From positions 1 to 35,513 of the forward strand of contig JARYLZ010000025.1 of assembly GCA_029907355.1 (NCBI GenBank): a DNA stretch of 35,513 bases, given 5' to 3'. Positions 25,601-33,380 of the stretch are shown piece by piece (the stretch's first letter is position 1; every line of letters starts with the position of its first letter). The position numbers were made by a program, and so were the translations under genes. The notes beneath the pieces were generated by a model. That model had not been told where the DNA came from, did no database searches, and saw only the letters and a list, made by a program, of their open reading frames with translations. Source of the DNA: Bacteroidota bacterium (lineage in GTDB: Bacteria > Bacteroidota > Ignavibacteria > SZUA-365).

Positions 25601-28038
25601 ACCGCTCGATTTGTCCCGGCGAACGTGTCCGGCTCGGTGGGACAACCCCGACGGGCAGGGGCCCCTTCCGTTACGAGTGGACCCCCGTCGCGGGATTGAA
25701 CAGCGCAACGGTTCCGGACCCCATCGCCTATCCGGTTCACACGACGGATTACGTGCTCACCGTGACGGACGCGAACGGGTGTACGGGGAGCGATACCGTT
25801 CGGGTGTCGGTCAACAGCATGGTGCGCGTGGATGCAGGTGCGGATATGGATCTCTGCGAGGGGAACCGTGTACGAATCGGGTCGCCTGCGGAGGGTGGGA
25901 CTCCGCCGTACACGTATGCCTGGACACCCGCCAGGGGATTGAGTTCGCCGTCCGATGCCCAACCGTTGGCCGCCCCGACGGAAACGGAGCGATACGTCGT
26001 CACGGTAACGGACGCCAACGGGTGCACGGCGCGCGATACCGTGGTTGTTTCCGTGCACGCAGTGCCGCGCGTGAAAACCGACCCCGATTTTTCGATCTGC
26101 CGCGGCTCACGGAGGAAGATCACCGCGACCGTCCGGGGCGGGCAGAGACCGATCCATTTCCGATGGACGCCGCAGATGGGCTTGAGTGCGTATGACGTTC
26201 CGAATCCCATCGCGAGCCCCGACACGACGACGGTGTACATCGTGACCGCCACGGACGCGAACGGGTGTACTTCGACGGACACGATCGTCATCACGGTACG
26301 CCCTTGCAGCCGCGCGGACGCGGGAGCCGATGTCGAAATCTGTGCGGGTTCAGAAACGGCTCTCGGCGGGGAACCGGCCGACCCGATGGAACAGCCACAG
26401 TATTTCTGGATGCCTGCGACCGGGCTGAGCGCGGCGAACAGGCATCGAACCACTGCAAAACCGCGCGAGACGACGACGTACATTCTCCGTGTCACGAACA
26501 TGTACGGGTGCGAGAGCCTCGATACCGTCACGGTCACCGTCCATCCGGGACCGATCGCGGACGCCGGCCCACCGGTCGCGATCTGCGAAAGGGAGCGAAC
26601 AGTGATCGGACATTATGCGAGCGGCGGTTTGCCGCCGTATTCGTATTCGTGGCAGCCTGAGGCAGGACTCGACGACCCGCACGAACCCCGCCCGACGGCT
26701 CAACCGCAGGTTTCCACCTCGTATATCCTGACGGTAACGGATGCACGGGGCTGTGCGTCCTCGGATACGGTCCCGGTAACGGTGCGCCCCGTGCCCATCG
26801 CCGAGGCGGGCCGCGATATGGAGATATGCAGCGGGACGGCGGTGAGACTCGGCGCTGCCGCCTCCGGTGGTCGAGGTCCGTTCATCTACAGCTGGACGCC
26901 CGCCTTCGGTTTGGACGATCCTCGCTCCGCTGGTCCTGTCGCAACGCCGCCGGTGACGACGGTGTACCATCTCACAGTAACGAACGCGGAAGGGTGCAGT
27001 GCGCACGACAGCGTCCTCATCGTGGTGCACGCCTCGCCGTCCCCGCGTATTCGGAGCGACGGGCCGACGACGTTCTGCGAAGGGGAGAACGTGACGCTCG
27101 ACGCGGGAGGGGACTACAAGGCGTATTCGTGGAGCGACGGTTCCACGACCCGCAGCGTCAATGTCCGATCATCCGGCGAGTATCGGGTGACCGCGATCGA
27201 CGAGTTCGGATGCAGAGGCGTTTCGGAGGCGGAACGGGTTCGGGTCATCCCGCTCCCGAGACCGCGCATCGTCGTCCTCGGGCGGAACGCCCTCTGCGAG
27301 GGGGAAAGCGTGTCCCTGGATGCAGGAGCCGGTTATGCCTCCTACCGATGGTCGACGGGCGACACCGCTCGCGTGATCTCCGTTGGGCGCGAAGGGACCT
27401 ACACCGTGTCGGTCACGAACGCGGAAGGGTGCGAAGCGTCGGCGGACCCTGTCGTCGTGACCGTGCGCCCGAGACCCCGTCCGATCGTTTCCCGGTGCCG
27501 TGACACGCTGACGGTGACACCTGCCGCGTCGTACCAGTGGCTGGTTGACGGGAAACCGTTGCGTGGCGCGGTGAACCGCGAATGCATCGCGGACAGGACG
27601 GGTTCCTACGCCGCCGTCGTACGGAATGCCGAAGGCTGCTCTGCACAGTCGGATCCCGTGGATGTCGTCATCGGCAGTTGTACGGCTGCGCTGGGCAGGA
27701 AAACCGCCCGGCGTGGCGACACCGTCCATATCGCTCTCGAGTGCAAGGCGGAGAGGGAACTCGATCGAAGCGGGGCGGTATCTTTCGAAGCGTCGATCCG
27801 CGTGAGAAAGGGAGAACTCGCTCTGCTCGATTCCACGCTGGCCGTTTCCGACGAAGACGGGACCTCTGTGATCATGGTACGCGGAACGCGTACGCCCGGT
27901 TCGCCTGTCCTCGCACGCATCCCTTTCCGTGCGCCGGGGAAAGCGGGACGTTTCCGCCTTTCCCTGGTCTCGTTCCGCTGGCTGGACGGCACGGCGCGTG
28001 CCGTGACACGCGACGGCGAAGTGCGCGTGATCCCCTGA
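22645..28038 (+). CDS. Giant surface protein 1: SBBP propeller with nine 81-residue Ig/PKD-like repeats, no sorting domain
   Basis: A 1797-residue protein. ATG at 22645 is chosen because a signal peptide follows at once (MVSLSIFLLPVTVSCA); no good SD is seen and an upstream TTG (22574) cannot be excluded. Residues about 45-290 are the N-terminal domain common to SBBP proteins (DUF7948-like): RQRPDVLYLLDG, then YRGIYEGIDLLFTVKDDGVK. From 23515 to 24846 there are seven SBBP repeats of the WSTYFGGS...D...GN...TDFPV type, enough for one seven-bladed propeller. Nine Ig/PKD-like repeats follow (24850-27033), then two 73-residue repeats, a degenerate third, and a cohesin-like module (27682-28035) ending RVIP. 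Each complete repeat has two cysteines, as in ICAG and NGC. Unlike its neighbour it lacks a T9SS sorting domain. It is probably an adhesin or surface stalk. Confidence 0.88.
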   Translation: MVSLSIFLLPVTVSCAHVVDWFVNVGSRDGAPLTERSHSPRISCVSPPLAFIENAGHVRDLSGRQRPDVLYLLDGRNAWLYFTARSVSFVFPGKHLEGENTRQQEHMSGRVRNGAGIRRIDMVFEGASAHPVVVPEDPLDVAVSFYTPAATAGVRVERVYRTLRYRGIYEGIDLLFTVKDDGVKYAFIIRPGGRISDIRIRYLGAGDVSITPGGTLQALSPEGVLDDSAPVAWTSPFPFSGTLPTSLEYCTAAERSAPVLVDRVLEGCTTRFRAAPYDGNSTLVIDPFLQWSTYFGGSAPDYARAACMDAQGNLYIAGYTMSTDFPVTPGAFQGKNAGKLDVFVAKFDPSREKAWCTYYGGSGEEESPRIAPVPAGGVVVSGNTTSDDFPVSAGAFQPHNNGKTDMFLLKLDAEGVREWATYFGGGLSDECAGLAVSRGGDIAIAGGTFSTNFPVSRGAFQTINTGDFDAVVARFSPAGARIWATYIGGWGMDFATSVVFAGNGELCVAGYTESQNFPVSSRAAQGRYGGGPYDMFVGRFTETGSLAWVTYCGGSREDRATSVTTDRTGRIIVIGQTESGDFPGLEKAGGQGTQASIDAVVVEMDVKGTIVRSQRFGGRGIDIATAHVVDDAGNVIIVGQTESVDFPVTHDAFQQKHGGASDVFLARFNAAGSRVFSTYFGGRDQDIPYGIAVEANGNIIVTGITSSTDFFTRNASQRKRAGYTDAFLLRVVFDEPVANAGPDTMVCLGSSVQIGRQASRGKPPYRFAWKPSTALSDPTAMSPLAAPRKTTVYELTVMDAEGATGTDSVTVRVVDPPRVNAGKDRAVCKGDSVVLAAHVSGGLSPYWYSWSPATGLSATDVLSPRVFPGETTRFTLTVRDMNGCVASDSVLVTVFPPVEAHAGDDVTICAGSETTLGLSPTGGKAPYTYRWSPAEGLSSTSSVRPTAKPDRTTTYSLEVTDANGCVGRDTVTVRILERIRADAGPDRSICPGERVRLGGTTPTGRGPFRYEWTPVAGLNSATVPDPIAYPVHTTDYVLTVTDANGCTGSDTVRVSVNSMVRVDAGADMDLCEGNRVRIGSPAEGGTPPYTYAWTPARGLSSPSDAQPLAAPTETERYVVTVTDANGCTARDTVVVSVHAVPRVKTDPDFSICRGSRRKITATVRGGQRPIHFRWTPQMGLSAYDVPNPIASPDTTTVYIVTATDANGCTSTDTIVITVRPCSRADAGADVEICAGSETALGGEPADPMEQPQYFWMPATGLSAANRHRTTAKPRETTTYILRVTNMYGCESLDTVTVTVHPGPIADAGPPVAICERERTVIGHYASGGLPPYSYSWQPEAGLDDPHEPRPTAQPQVSTSYILTVTDARGCASSDTVPVTVRPVPIAEAGRDMEICSGTAVRLGAAASGGRGPFIYSWTPAFGLDDPRSAGPVATPPVTTVYHLTVTNAEGCSAHDSVLIVVHASPSPRIRSDGPTTFCEGENVTLDAGGDYKAYSWSDGSTTRSVNVRSSGEYRVTAIDEFGCRGVSEAERVRVIPLPRPRIVVLGRNALCEGESVSLDAGAGYASYRWSTGDTARVISVGREGTYTVSVTNAEGCEASADPVVVTVRPRPRPIVSRCRDTLTVTPAASYQWLVDGKPLRGAVNRECIADRTGSYAAVVRNAEGCSAQSDPVDVVIGSCTAALGRKTARRGDTVHIALECKAERELDRSGAVSFEASIRVRKGELALLDSTLAVSDEDGTSVIMVRGTRTPGSPVLARIPFRAPGKAGRFRLSLVSFRWLDGTARAVTRDGEVRVIP
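23515..24846 (+). repeat. Seven SBBP beta-propeller repeats in giant protein 1
   Basis: The units begin at WSTYFGGS, WCTYYGGS, WATYFGGG, WATYIGGW, WVTYCGGS, RSQRFGGR and FSTYFGGR, each about 63 residues long. Each then has a GN or GG turn, a (T/S)xxDFPV-like strand, and DxFxxKF before the next unit. The sixth unit is the most degenerate. Seven is the count expected for one closed propeller. Confidence 0.85.
24850..27033 (+). repeat. Nine tandem Ig/PKD-like repeats of about 81 residues in giant protein 1
   Basis: The block is 728 codons, or 80.9 per unit. A unit runs from an ADAG(A/P)D-like start through (I/V)C.G, GG..PY.Y.W.P..GLS, and TT.Y.LTVTDANGC to a DTV.V.V end. The units differ at the protein level and more so in DNA, so this is an old expansion. 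Two cysteines in most units suggest disulfides; the first unit has lost its second cysteine. Confidence 0.88.
27034..27681 (+). repeat. Two 73-residue Ig-like repeats plus one degenerate copy in giant protein 1
   Basis: Units at 27034-27255 and 27256-27474 carry FCEG or LCEG, LDAG, a Y.W(S).G(D/S)(T) strand and an FGC or EGC near the end, as in giant protein 2. The third (27475-27681) is degenerate, with RDTL in place of the FCEG strand, and closely parallels the degenerate last unit of giant protein 2. Confidence 0.82.
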
Positions 28039-28793
28039 CCACGGAATCGTCTGTATTCCCATCGCTCGGGGATCGGAGCATGATGAGGTATGACATCGGT
28101 GTGTGAAAAATACGATTGTCCGAAAGACCCCATCGCCCTTTGGGCGACATGGTGCGCCATCCTTCCCGGCACAGGTCTCATCGGAAAGAAGTATAGACGC
28201 CGAGACGAGCAGGAATGAACGCGAACTGGGCGGGAACATACCCAGCGAGGAGGTTCGCATTCACGTATCGGACGGAAAGAATGAATGATCTACCGGGAAA
28301 TGCAACAATCCTTCGAGGTGCTATCCGTCAGTGCGATCGCTTCGTTAGCACCGGCCGCAGAGGTCCCTCGACGTTCCACGAGAGGATGCCTTTCCCGGGT
28401 ACATGCCGGAACCGGTGATCGCGATGTCCCTGAGATGCGAAGCACGGTTGCATGCATATCGGGAGGATTCCGTTCGTCGGTCGCTGAATAATGCACGGAT
28501 GGGGGACGGTGAAACCGCCCTTTTCCCGATCCGACAAGGCCGCCATGGTTTTGACTGTGGTCCGGCGATGATGAGAGATTATCCGAGCATCGCTTCATCG
28601 CACGATCGACCATTTTCAAGAGTGAGCGGTACATGCCGAACGCGTCGTGCCTGCTATCCCATGCGCGTTTTCGGAGGGGGTGCATCTGCGCGGGTCTTTG
28701 GTGAGAAACTCCGTTTTCTCGGTCGATGATTGTCGGGAAGACGTGCTGCCGTTTTGTAAGGCGCACGTTCGACAGATTCTTGAAGGAGGAAAA
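28039..28793 (+). other. 755 bases without a recognisable gene between giant proteins 1 and 2
   Basis: No frame gives a protein-like product. I looked here for a displaced sorting domain for giant protein 1 in all three forward frames and found none: after its TGA the same frame closes again within 15 codons. No strong terminator is visible. The last bases (28781-28790) form the strong SD of the leader ORF. Confidence 0.5.
28785..28790 (+). promoter_or_regulatory. Strong ribosome binding site before a 22-codon leader
   Basis: GAAGGAGGA lies at 28782-28790, with the near-perfect AGGAGG-type core at 28785-28790. It sits 3 to 4 bases before an ATG at 28794, and is the best ribosome binding site seen in the window. 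It is 69 bases upstream of the giant protein 2 start, too far to serve it directly. Confidence 0.7.
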
Positions 28794-28862
28794 ATGGGCT
28801 GGATTGTCCGCTTCGTTTTTTCTAGTTTCTCGAAGAATTTCACCATACGCGAATCTCGATGA
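28794..28862 (+). CDS. 22-residue leader peptide overlapping the start of giant protein 2
   Basis: The ATG at 28794 has the strongest SD in the window. It opens a 22-codon frame (MGWIVRFVFSSFSKNFTIRES and one arginine) whose TGA at 28860-28862 overlaps the giant protein 2 ATG at 28859 as ATGA. This is the classic geometry of translational coupling. The peptide has a hydrophobic beginning. The alternative is that it is the original N terminus of giant protein 2, separated by a frameshift: the main frame has a TAG at 28823-28825, so a simple shift inside the last 12 codons would join them. No attenuator fold was recognised. Confidence 0.5.
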   Translation: MGWIVRFVFSSFSKNFTIRESR

Positions 28863-31800
28863 CCGTCGCACTCTTTCTCCTCGCCTCGCTTCTCTCCCCT
28901 CCCGGCGGAGATCATGCTGGGCTCGACCGTGGTGGGTACAGGCCCGAGAACAGCGCGGAATCGATCTCCCTCACGGGCTGGAGGTTCCTAAGAAACGACG
29001 GGAGAATCCGCGACACGCGGGGAAAGAAACGCGATGATATTCTCTACAGTGCCGATTTCGGGTCCCTGCGCGTCTATTTTTTCAGAGATCGCGTCTCGTA
29101 CGTTTTTCTCGAGCGCACCGGCGGGCAAGACGATGACGTGCATGAATGCATTCACACCCACGAGGCTGCGAGCGGGCATTCCTGCGGTGTCACGCTCGTG
29201 CGTGACGCCTACCGCGCCTACAGGGTCGATGCGCGTTTCGGGGGTGCCTCCCGCCGGGTGAACCTGCGGCCTGTCTGTCCTGGACCGTCTCTTTCCCGTG
29301 CCCCTCTTTCGCCTGCCGTCGAAACGGAGACGCTCGTCTATGAAGGGATCTACCCCGGCATCGATGCCGTGTTCACCGTGAAAAAAGGCGGCATCAAGTG
29401 CGATTGGGTTCTGCAACCCGGTGCACGTCCGGAGAACATCGAGCTCGCGTACATCGGGGCGAAAGCGATCCGCATCCAGCCATCGGGCGATCTGCTGATC
29501 GAAACGCCGCTCGGTTCGATCATCGAAGGCGCACCTCTCCTATTCCCGGTCGAGGGGGCGGACCGGCCGGAGACCGTTTCACCGGACGGGAATCGGGCGC
29601 TTCCCGCACGCTTCGAGCTGGCGGGTTCTGTCGTGCGTCTGAGGGTCCCCACTTACGATGCGCGTTTCCCCATGCTCATTGACCCCTTTGTCGAGTGGTC
29701 TACATACATGGGAGGGGGGAGCACGGATTTCGGGACGGGAACGGCGATCGACCCCGACGGGAACGTCCTTCTCTGCGGCTGGACGACGAGCATCGATTTC
29801 CCGGTATCGGCGGGCGTCTTGCAGACCGTCCATGCAGGTAGGGAGGATGCCTTCGTCGCGAAGTTCGATCCCTCCGGCGTTCGGCTCTGGACGACATTCC
29901 TCGGTGGAGACACCCTCGATATCGCCATGGGGATAGCCACCGACCACACCGGGTCCATTGCCGTCATCGGGTACACGGCGAGCAGGAATTTCCCCGTCAC
30001 CACCGGTGCCTTTCAAGGGAATCTCCGAGGCAGTCACGACGTTTTCCTCGCGAAGCTCGGCCCCGATGGGACGGTCATGTGGTCCACGTTCATCGGCGGT
30101 TCGATGCAGGACGAGGGCGGTGCGGTCGCTTTCGACGCGACCGGGAACATCCTCGTGACGGGCCGCACGGTGAGCGGGGATTTCCCGGCCTCGTTCGGTT
30201 CGTTCCAGTTCACGAAAGCCGGATATTACGACGCGTTCATCGGGAAATTCCGCCCGGACGGCACGCGGGCCTGGATGACATTCTACGGGGGTAATTCCAC
30301 ACCGGACGAGTACGGAGAGGATTGGGGGCATTCCATCGCGGCCGCCCCCAACGGGGACGTCATCGTGTGCGGGCACACGACGAGCCCTGATTTCCCCGTT
30401 ACCCCCGATGCATTCCAGCGAGTGTATCGATCGAACCGGGACGGTTTCCTCGTGCGTTTCTCCGCGAACGGCGCGCGTCTCTATGCGACGTTCATCGGAG
30501 GCAGCGCGTGGGACGACGCGTACGGTTTGAGCGTCGACCGCCGCGGTGACATCATCCTGACGGGGGGAGTCGAAAGCCAGAATTTCCCCGTCACGCCGGG
30601 TGCGTTTCAAACCGTACGGCGCGGGACGACCGATGCGTTCATCGGCCGTTTCGACTCGAGCGGGGCATGCCGCTGGCTCACCTTGATCGGCAGCAGCGGA
30701 TCGGATTACGGGCACGGTACCGCCGTCTACCCGAGCGGGAACGCCCTCGTCGTGGGAAAGACGGACAGCACCGACTTCCCTGTGACACCGAGCGGCCCTC
30801 AACCTGCGCGTTGCGGCCCGGACTACTACGATGCGTTCATCGTGAAGATCAGCCCCGAGGGGAAGCCGCTGTGGTCGACCTACTACGGCGGTTCGGATAT
30901 GGAATACGGGATCGAGAACGAAGGCCTCGGCCGCGTGGCGGCAGATTGGCGTGGGACTGCTGCCGTCAGCGGCTGGACGGTCAGCCGGGATTTTCCCGTC
31001 ACGCCGATGGCATTCCAGAAAACGCATGCGGGCGGTTGGGATGCCTTTCTCGTCAAGCTCGGCTGCAACGTATCCCCTCCCGTCATCACGGCCGAGGGCC
31101 CGACATCCTTCTGCGAGGGTGGGTCGGTCCGTCTCGTCGCGGATTCGGGGTACGCGCACTATTTCTGGTCGACGGGCGACACGACGCGCGCAGTCACCGT
31201 TTCACGATCCGGCATGTACACCGTGCGGGCGATCGATGCGGACGATTGCGGTGCAGCCTCGGCGGAAATCCCCGTGACGGTGTTCCCCTTACCGACCCCG
31301 CTGGTTCTTCCCCTCGGCCCGACGGCGTTCTGCGAGCAGGACAGTGTCGTCCTGGACGGCGGCGAGGGCTTCCTGAGCTACAGGTGGTCCACGGGCGATA
31401 CATCCCGGATGATCACGGTGAAAACCTCAGTCTCGGTCTCCGTGACGGTGGTCGATTCGAACGGGTGTACCAGCGTTTCCCCCGCGATCGATATCGTCGT
31501 GTACCCGCGCCCCGTCGTATCCGTGACGGCATCCGGCCCTCTCGCGTTCTGCGACGGCGGGAGCGTGACGCTCGACGCGGGGGCGGGACATGCTCGCTAC
31601 CGCTGGTCGACGGGCGACACGACGCGTCGCTTGACCGTGACGCGGTCGGGTATCTACGATGTCGTCGTAACGAACGCGTTCGGGTGCGAAGCGCGTTCGC
31701 TCCCCGTTACAGTTACGGTCTACCCCCTTCCGAAGCCTTCCATCGTCGCCCTGGGCGATACGGTTCTCTGCGAAGGGGACAGCGTGACTCTCGATGCCGG

Positions 31801-33253
31801 TTCGGGTTACCTCGCGTATACCTGGACGACCGGTGAGAGGACGCGCAACATCGTCGTGCGATCGGCCGGATTATACGGTGTCACCGTGACGGATTCCAAC
31901 GGGTGCATGGCACCGGCGCGGCCGGTAGCTGTCACGGTCAACCCCCGACCCAGACCGGTGATCATCAGTCTCGGCCCGACTTCTTTCTGCGAAGGGGGTG
32001 AGGTAATCCTCGACGCAGGGGCAGGGTATGCCTCGTACCGCTGGTCGACGGGAGATACCGGGCGGACGCTCACGGTCCGCCGGACCGGTTCGTACTCCGT
32101 TACGACGGCATTCGAAACGGGGTGTACGGGGACCTCGCCGCCGGTAGCCGTGCTCGTTCATGCGAACCCGTCCCCCGTCATTACGCCCGCCGGGCTTACA
32201 TCGTTCTGCGACGGCGACAGTGTCGAACTGCGTGCACCTGCTGGTTTCGTCCGTTACCGCTGGTCGAACGGATCGACGAGCCCCGCTATTGTCGTCCGAG
32301 CGGCAGGATCGTACACCGTTCAAGTCGAGGATACGAACGGGTGCATCGGCGTTTCGCCTCCCGTCGAAGTGGTCGTATTCCCTCTCCCCCCTGTTCCCGT
32401 CATCACCCAACGGAAGGACACGCTGTTTTCGACCCGGGCCTCAGGGTACCGGTGGAAGGTGGATGGTGCGACAATCCCCGGTGGGGATGAACAGCGGCTG
32501 ATCATACCACGGTCCGGAACGTACACCGTGACAGTATTCAATGAATACGGCTGCTCCGCAGAGTCCGCACCATTTCCCGTAACCATCGCAACGGCGGCGG
32601 TACGCCTCCCCGATACCGAAGCTGCTCCAGGGGAGTTTATTTCGATCCCTCTTCTCTTGACCGGCTCGGAAAACCTGTTCCTTGCCGGCGCGAAGGATTT
32701 CCGAGCACGAGTCCGTTTCGAGTCTTCGATTCTCGAACCGGCAGTGGCGAACGCTTCCTGGTCGCGATCCGGCGCGGATTATGTGTTCGAGGTGCAGGGA
32801 GGTGCGTCCGATACGGTCGGTGTGCTCGCAACGATTCCCTGCCGCGCCATGCTGGGGGCAGTCGAACGAATTCCCTTGCGGATCGAGTCGTTCGAGTGGA
32901 CAGCAGGTGCGGTGCGGACGATGACGGCGGACGGAGTCTTTTCGCTCATCATCTGCCGCGAAGGCGGGCCCCGCCTTTTCGATGGAAGCAAACGGGCGTT
33001 CCTGGCTCAGAACAGACCCAATCCCTTCAACGCGCAAACCGTTATCTCTTTCGGGCTCGTCGAGGCAGGACCGATGCGTCTTGCCGTGTTCGACATGCTC
33101 GGGAGGCGAGTGAAAATTCTCGAAGAGGGCATGCGCGATGCCGGTCGTTACGAGACCGTATTCGACGCGGGAGACCTCCCTTCGGGTTCCTATCGTGTCG
33201 TCCTGGACAGTGGAACGACACATCTTACGCGCGTCGTCCACCTCGTAAAATAG
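28859..33253 (+). CDS. Giant surface protein 2: SBBP propeller, 73-residue Ig-like repeats, T9SS sorting domain
   Basis: A 1464-residue protein. The start ATG at 28859 overlaps the leader stop. The signal peptide is short (MTVALFLLASLLSPPGG) and lacks a basic n-region, which keeps open the frameshift idea. Residues about 35-275 are the SBBP-associated N-terminal domain (IRDTRGKKRDDILY, then YEGIYPGIDAVFTVKKGG). Seven SBBP repeats lie at 29696-31075. Six Ig-like repeats of about 73 residues (31076-32386) and a degenerate seventh follow. Next is a cohesin-like beta module (about 32597-32970). The end, 33005-33250, is a type A T9SS sorting domain: NRPNPFNAQTVISF, LAVFDMLGRRVKILEEG and GSYRVVL. 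It should cross the outer membrane through T9SS and be anchored or released, with the propeller displayed distally. The ligand is unknown. Confidence 0.92.
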   Translation: MTVALFLLASLLSPPGGDHAGLDRGGYRPENSAESISLTGWRFLRNDGRIRDTRGKKRDDILYSADFGSLRVYFFRDRVSYVFLERTGGQDDDVHECIHTHEAASGHSCGVTLVRDAYRAYRVDARFGGASRRVNLRPVCPGPSLSRAPLSPAVETETLVYEGIYPGIDAVFTVKKGGIKCDWVLQPGARPENIELAYIGAKAIRIQPSGDLLIETPLGSIIEGAPLLFPVEGADRPETVSPDGNRALPARFELAGSVVRLRVPTYDARFPMLIDPFVEWSTYMGGGSTDFGTGTAIDPDGNVLLCGWTTSIDFPVSAGVLQTVHAGREDAFVAKFDPSGVRLWTTFLGGDTLDIAMGIATDHTGSIAVIGYTASRNFPVTTGAFQGNLRGSHDVFLAKLGPDGTVMWSTFIGGSMQDEGGAVAFDATGNILVTGRTVSGDFPASFGSFQFTKAGYYDAFIGKFRPDGTRAWMTFYGGNSTPDEYGEDWGHSIAAAPNGDVIVCGHTTSPDFPVTPDAFQRVYRSNRDGFLVRFSANGARLYATFIGGSAWDDAYGLSVDRRGDIILTGGVESQNFPVTPGAFQTVRRGTTDAFIGRFDSSGACRWLTLIGSSGSDYGHGTAVYPSGNALVVGKTDSTDFPVTPSGPQPARCGPDYYDAFIVKISPEGKPLWSTYYGGSDMEYGIENEGLGRVAADWRGTAAVSGWTVSRDFPVTPMAFQKTHAGGWDAFLVKLGCNVSPPVITAEGPTSFCEGGSVRLVADSGYAHYFWSTGDTTRAVTVSRSGMYTVRAIDADDCGAASAEIPVTVFPLPTPLVLPLGPTAFCEQDSVVLDGGEGFLSYRWSTGDTSRMITVKTSVSVSVTVVDSNGCTSVSPAIDIVVYPRPVVSVTASGPLAFCDGGSVTLDAGAGHARYRWSTGDTTRRLTVTRSGIYDVVVTNAFGCEARSLPVTVTVYPLPKPSIVALGDTVLCEGDSVTLDAGSGYLAYTWTTGERTRNIVVRSAGLYGVTVTDSNGCMAPARPVAVTVNPRPRPVIISLGPTSFCEGGEVILDAGAGYASYRWSTGDTGRTLTVRRTGSYSVTTAFETGCTGTSPPVAVLVHANPSPVITPAGLTSFCDGDSVELRAPAGFVRYRWSNGSTSPAIVVRAAGSYTVQVEDTNGCIGVSPPVEVVVFPLPPVPVITQRKDTLFSTRASGYRWKVDGATIPGGDEQRLIIPRSGTYTVTVFNEYGCSAESAPFPVTIATAAVRLPDTEAAPGEFISIPLLLTGSENLFLAGAKDFRARVRFESSILEPAVANASWSRSGADYVFEVQGGASDTVGVLATIPCRAMLGAVERIPLRIESFEWTAGAVRTMTADGVFSLIICREGGPRLFDGSKRAFLAQNRPNPFNAQTVISFGLVEAGPMRLAVFDMLGRRVKILEEGMRDAGRYETVFDAGDLPSGSYRVVLDSGTTHLTRVVHLVK
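29696..31075 (+). repeat. Seven SBBP beta-propeller repeats in giant protein 2
   Basis: The units begin WSTYMGGG, WTTFLGGD, WSTFIGGS, WMTFYGGN, YATFIGGS, WLTLIGSS and WSTYYGGS. The fourth has an insertion after its GGN (PDEYGEDWG) and the seventh a smaller one (ENEGLG), so their loops should stand out from the propeller. DFPVT and DAF strands recur in nearly every unit. Confidence 0.85.
31076..32386 (+). repeat. Six tandem 73-residue Ig-like repeats in giant protein 2
   Basis: The block is 437 codons, or 72.8 per unit. The consensus runs P.P.I...GPTSFC(E/D)G, SV.LDAG.GY..YRWSTGDT, then a TV...G.Y.V.V.(D/N) strand and NGC (or GC), closing with V.V.V.P. The two cysteines per unit are conserved in all six. 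A degenerate seventh (32387 to about 32596) lacks the first cysteine. Confidence 0.88.
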
Positions 33254-33380
33254 GAACGGTTGGGAATGAGTGCCCGGCGGCAATATCTGCGACGAGAAAA
33301 AGCACGGGGCAATCGTGTGGATCGGGCGCAAAGTATGAAGGGGGACATGGTTCGATAGTGATCCTACGGCGGGTCGTTCG

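Noticed and set aside
23290-26058. A 922-codon open frame on the minus strand inside giant protein 1
   Set aside because: It is the antisense of repeats in a confident gene; its Arg- and His-rich composition and repetitive pattern mirror the sense repeats.
24850-32386. Regular repeats that might suggest a CRISPR array or satellite DNA
   Set aside because: The periods are about 243 and 219 bases, in frame, and conserved at the protein level only; they encode Ig/PKD-like domains.
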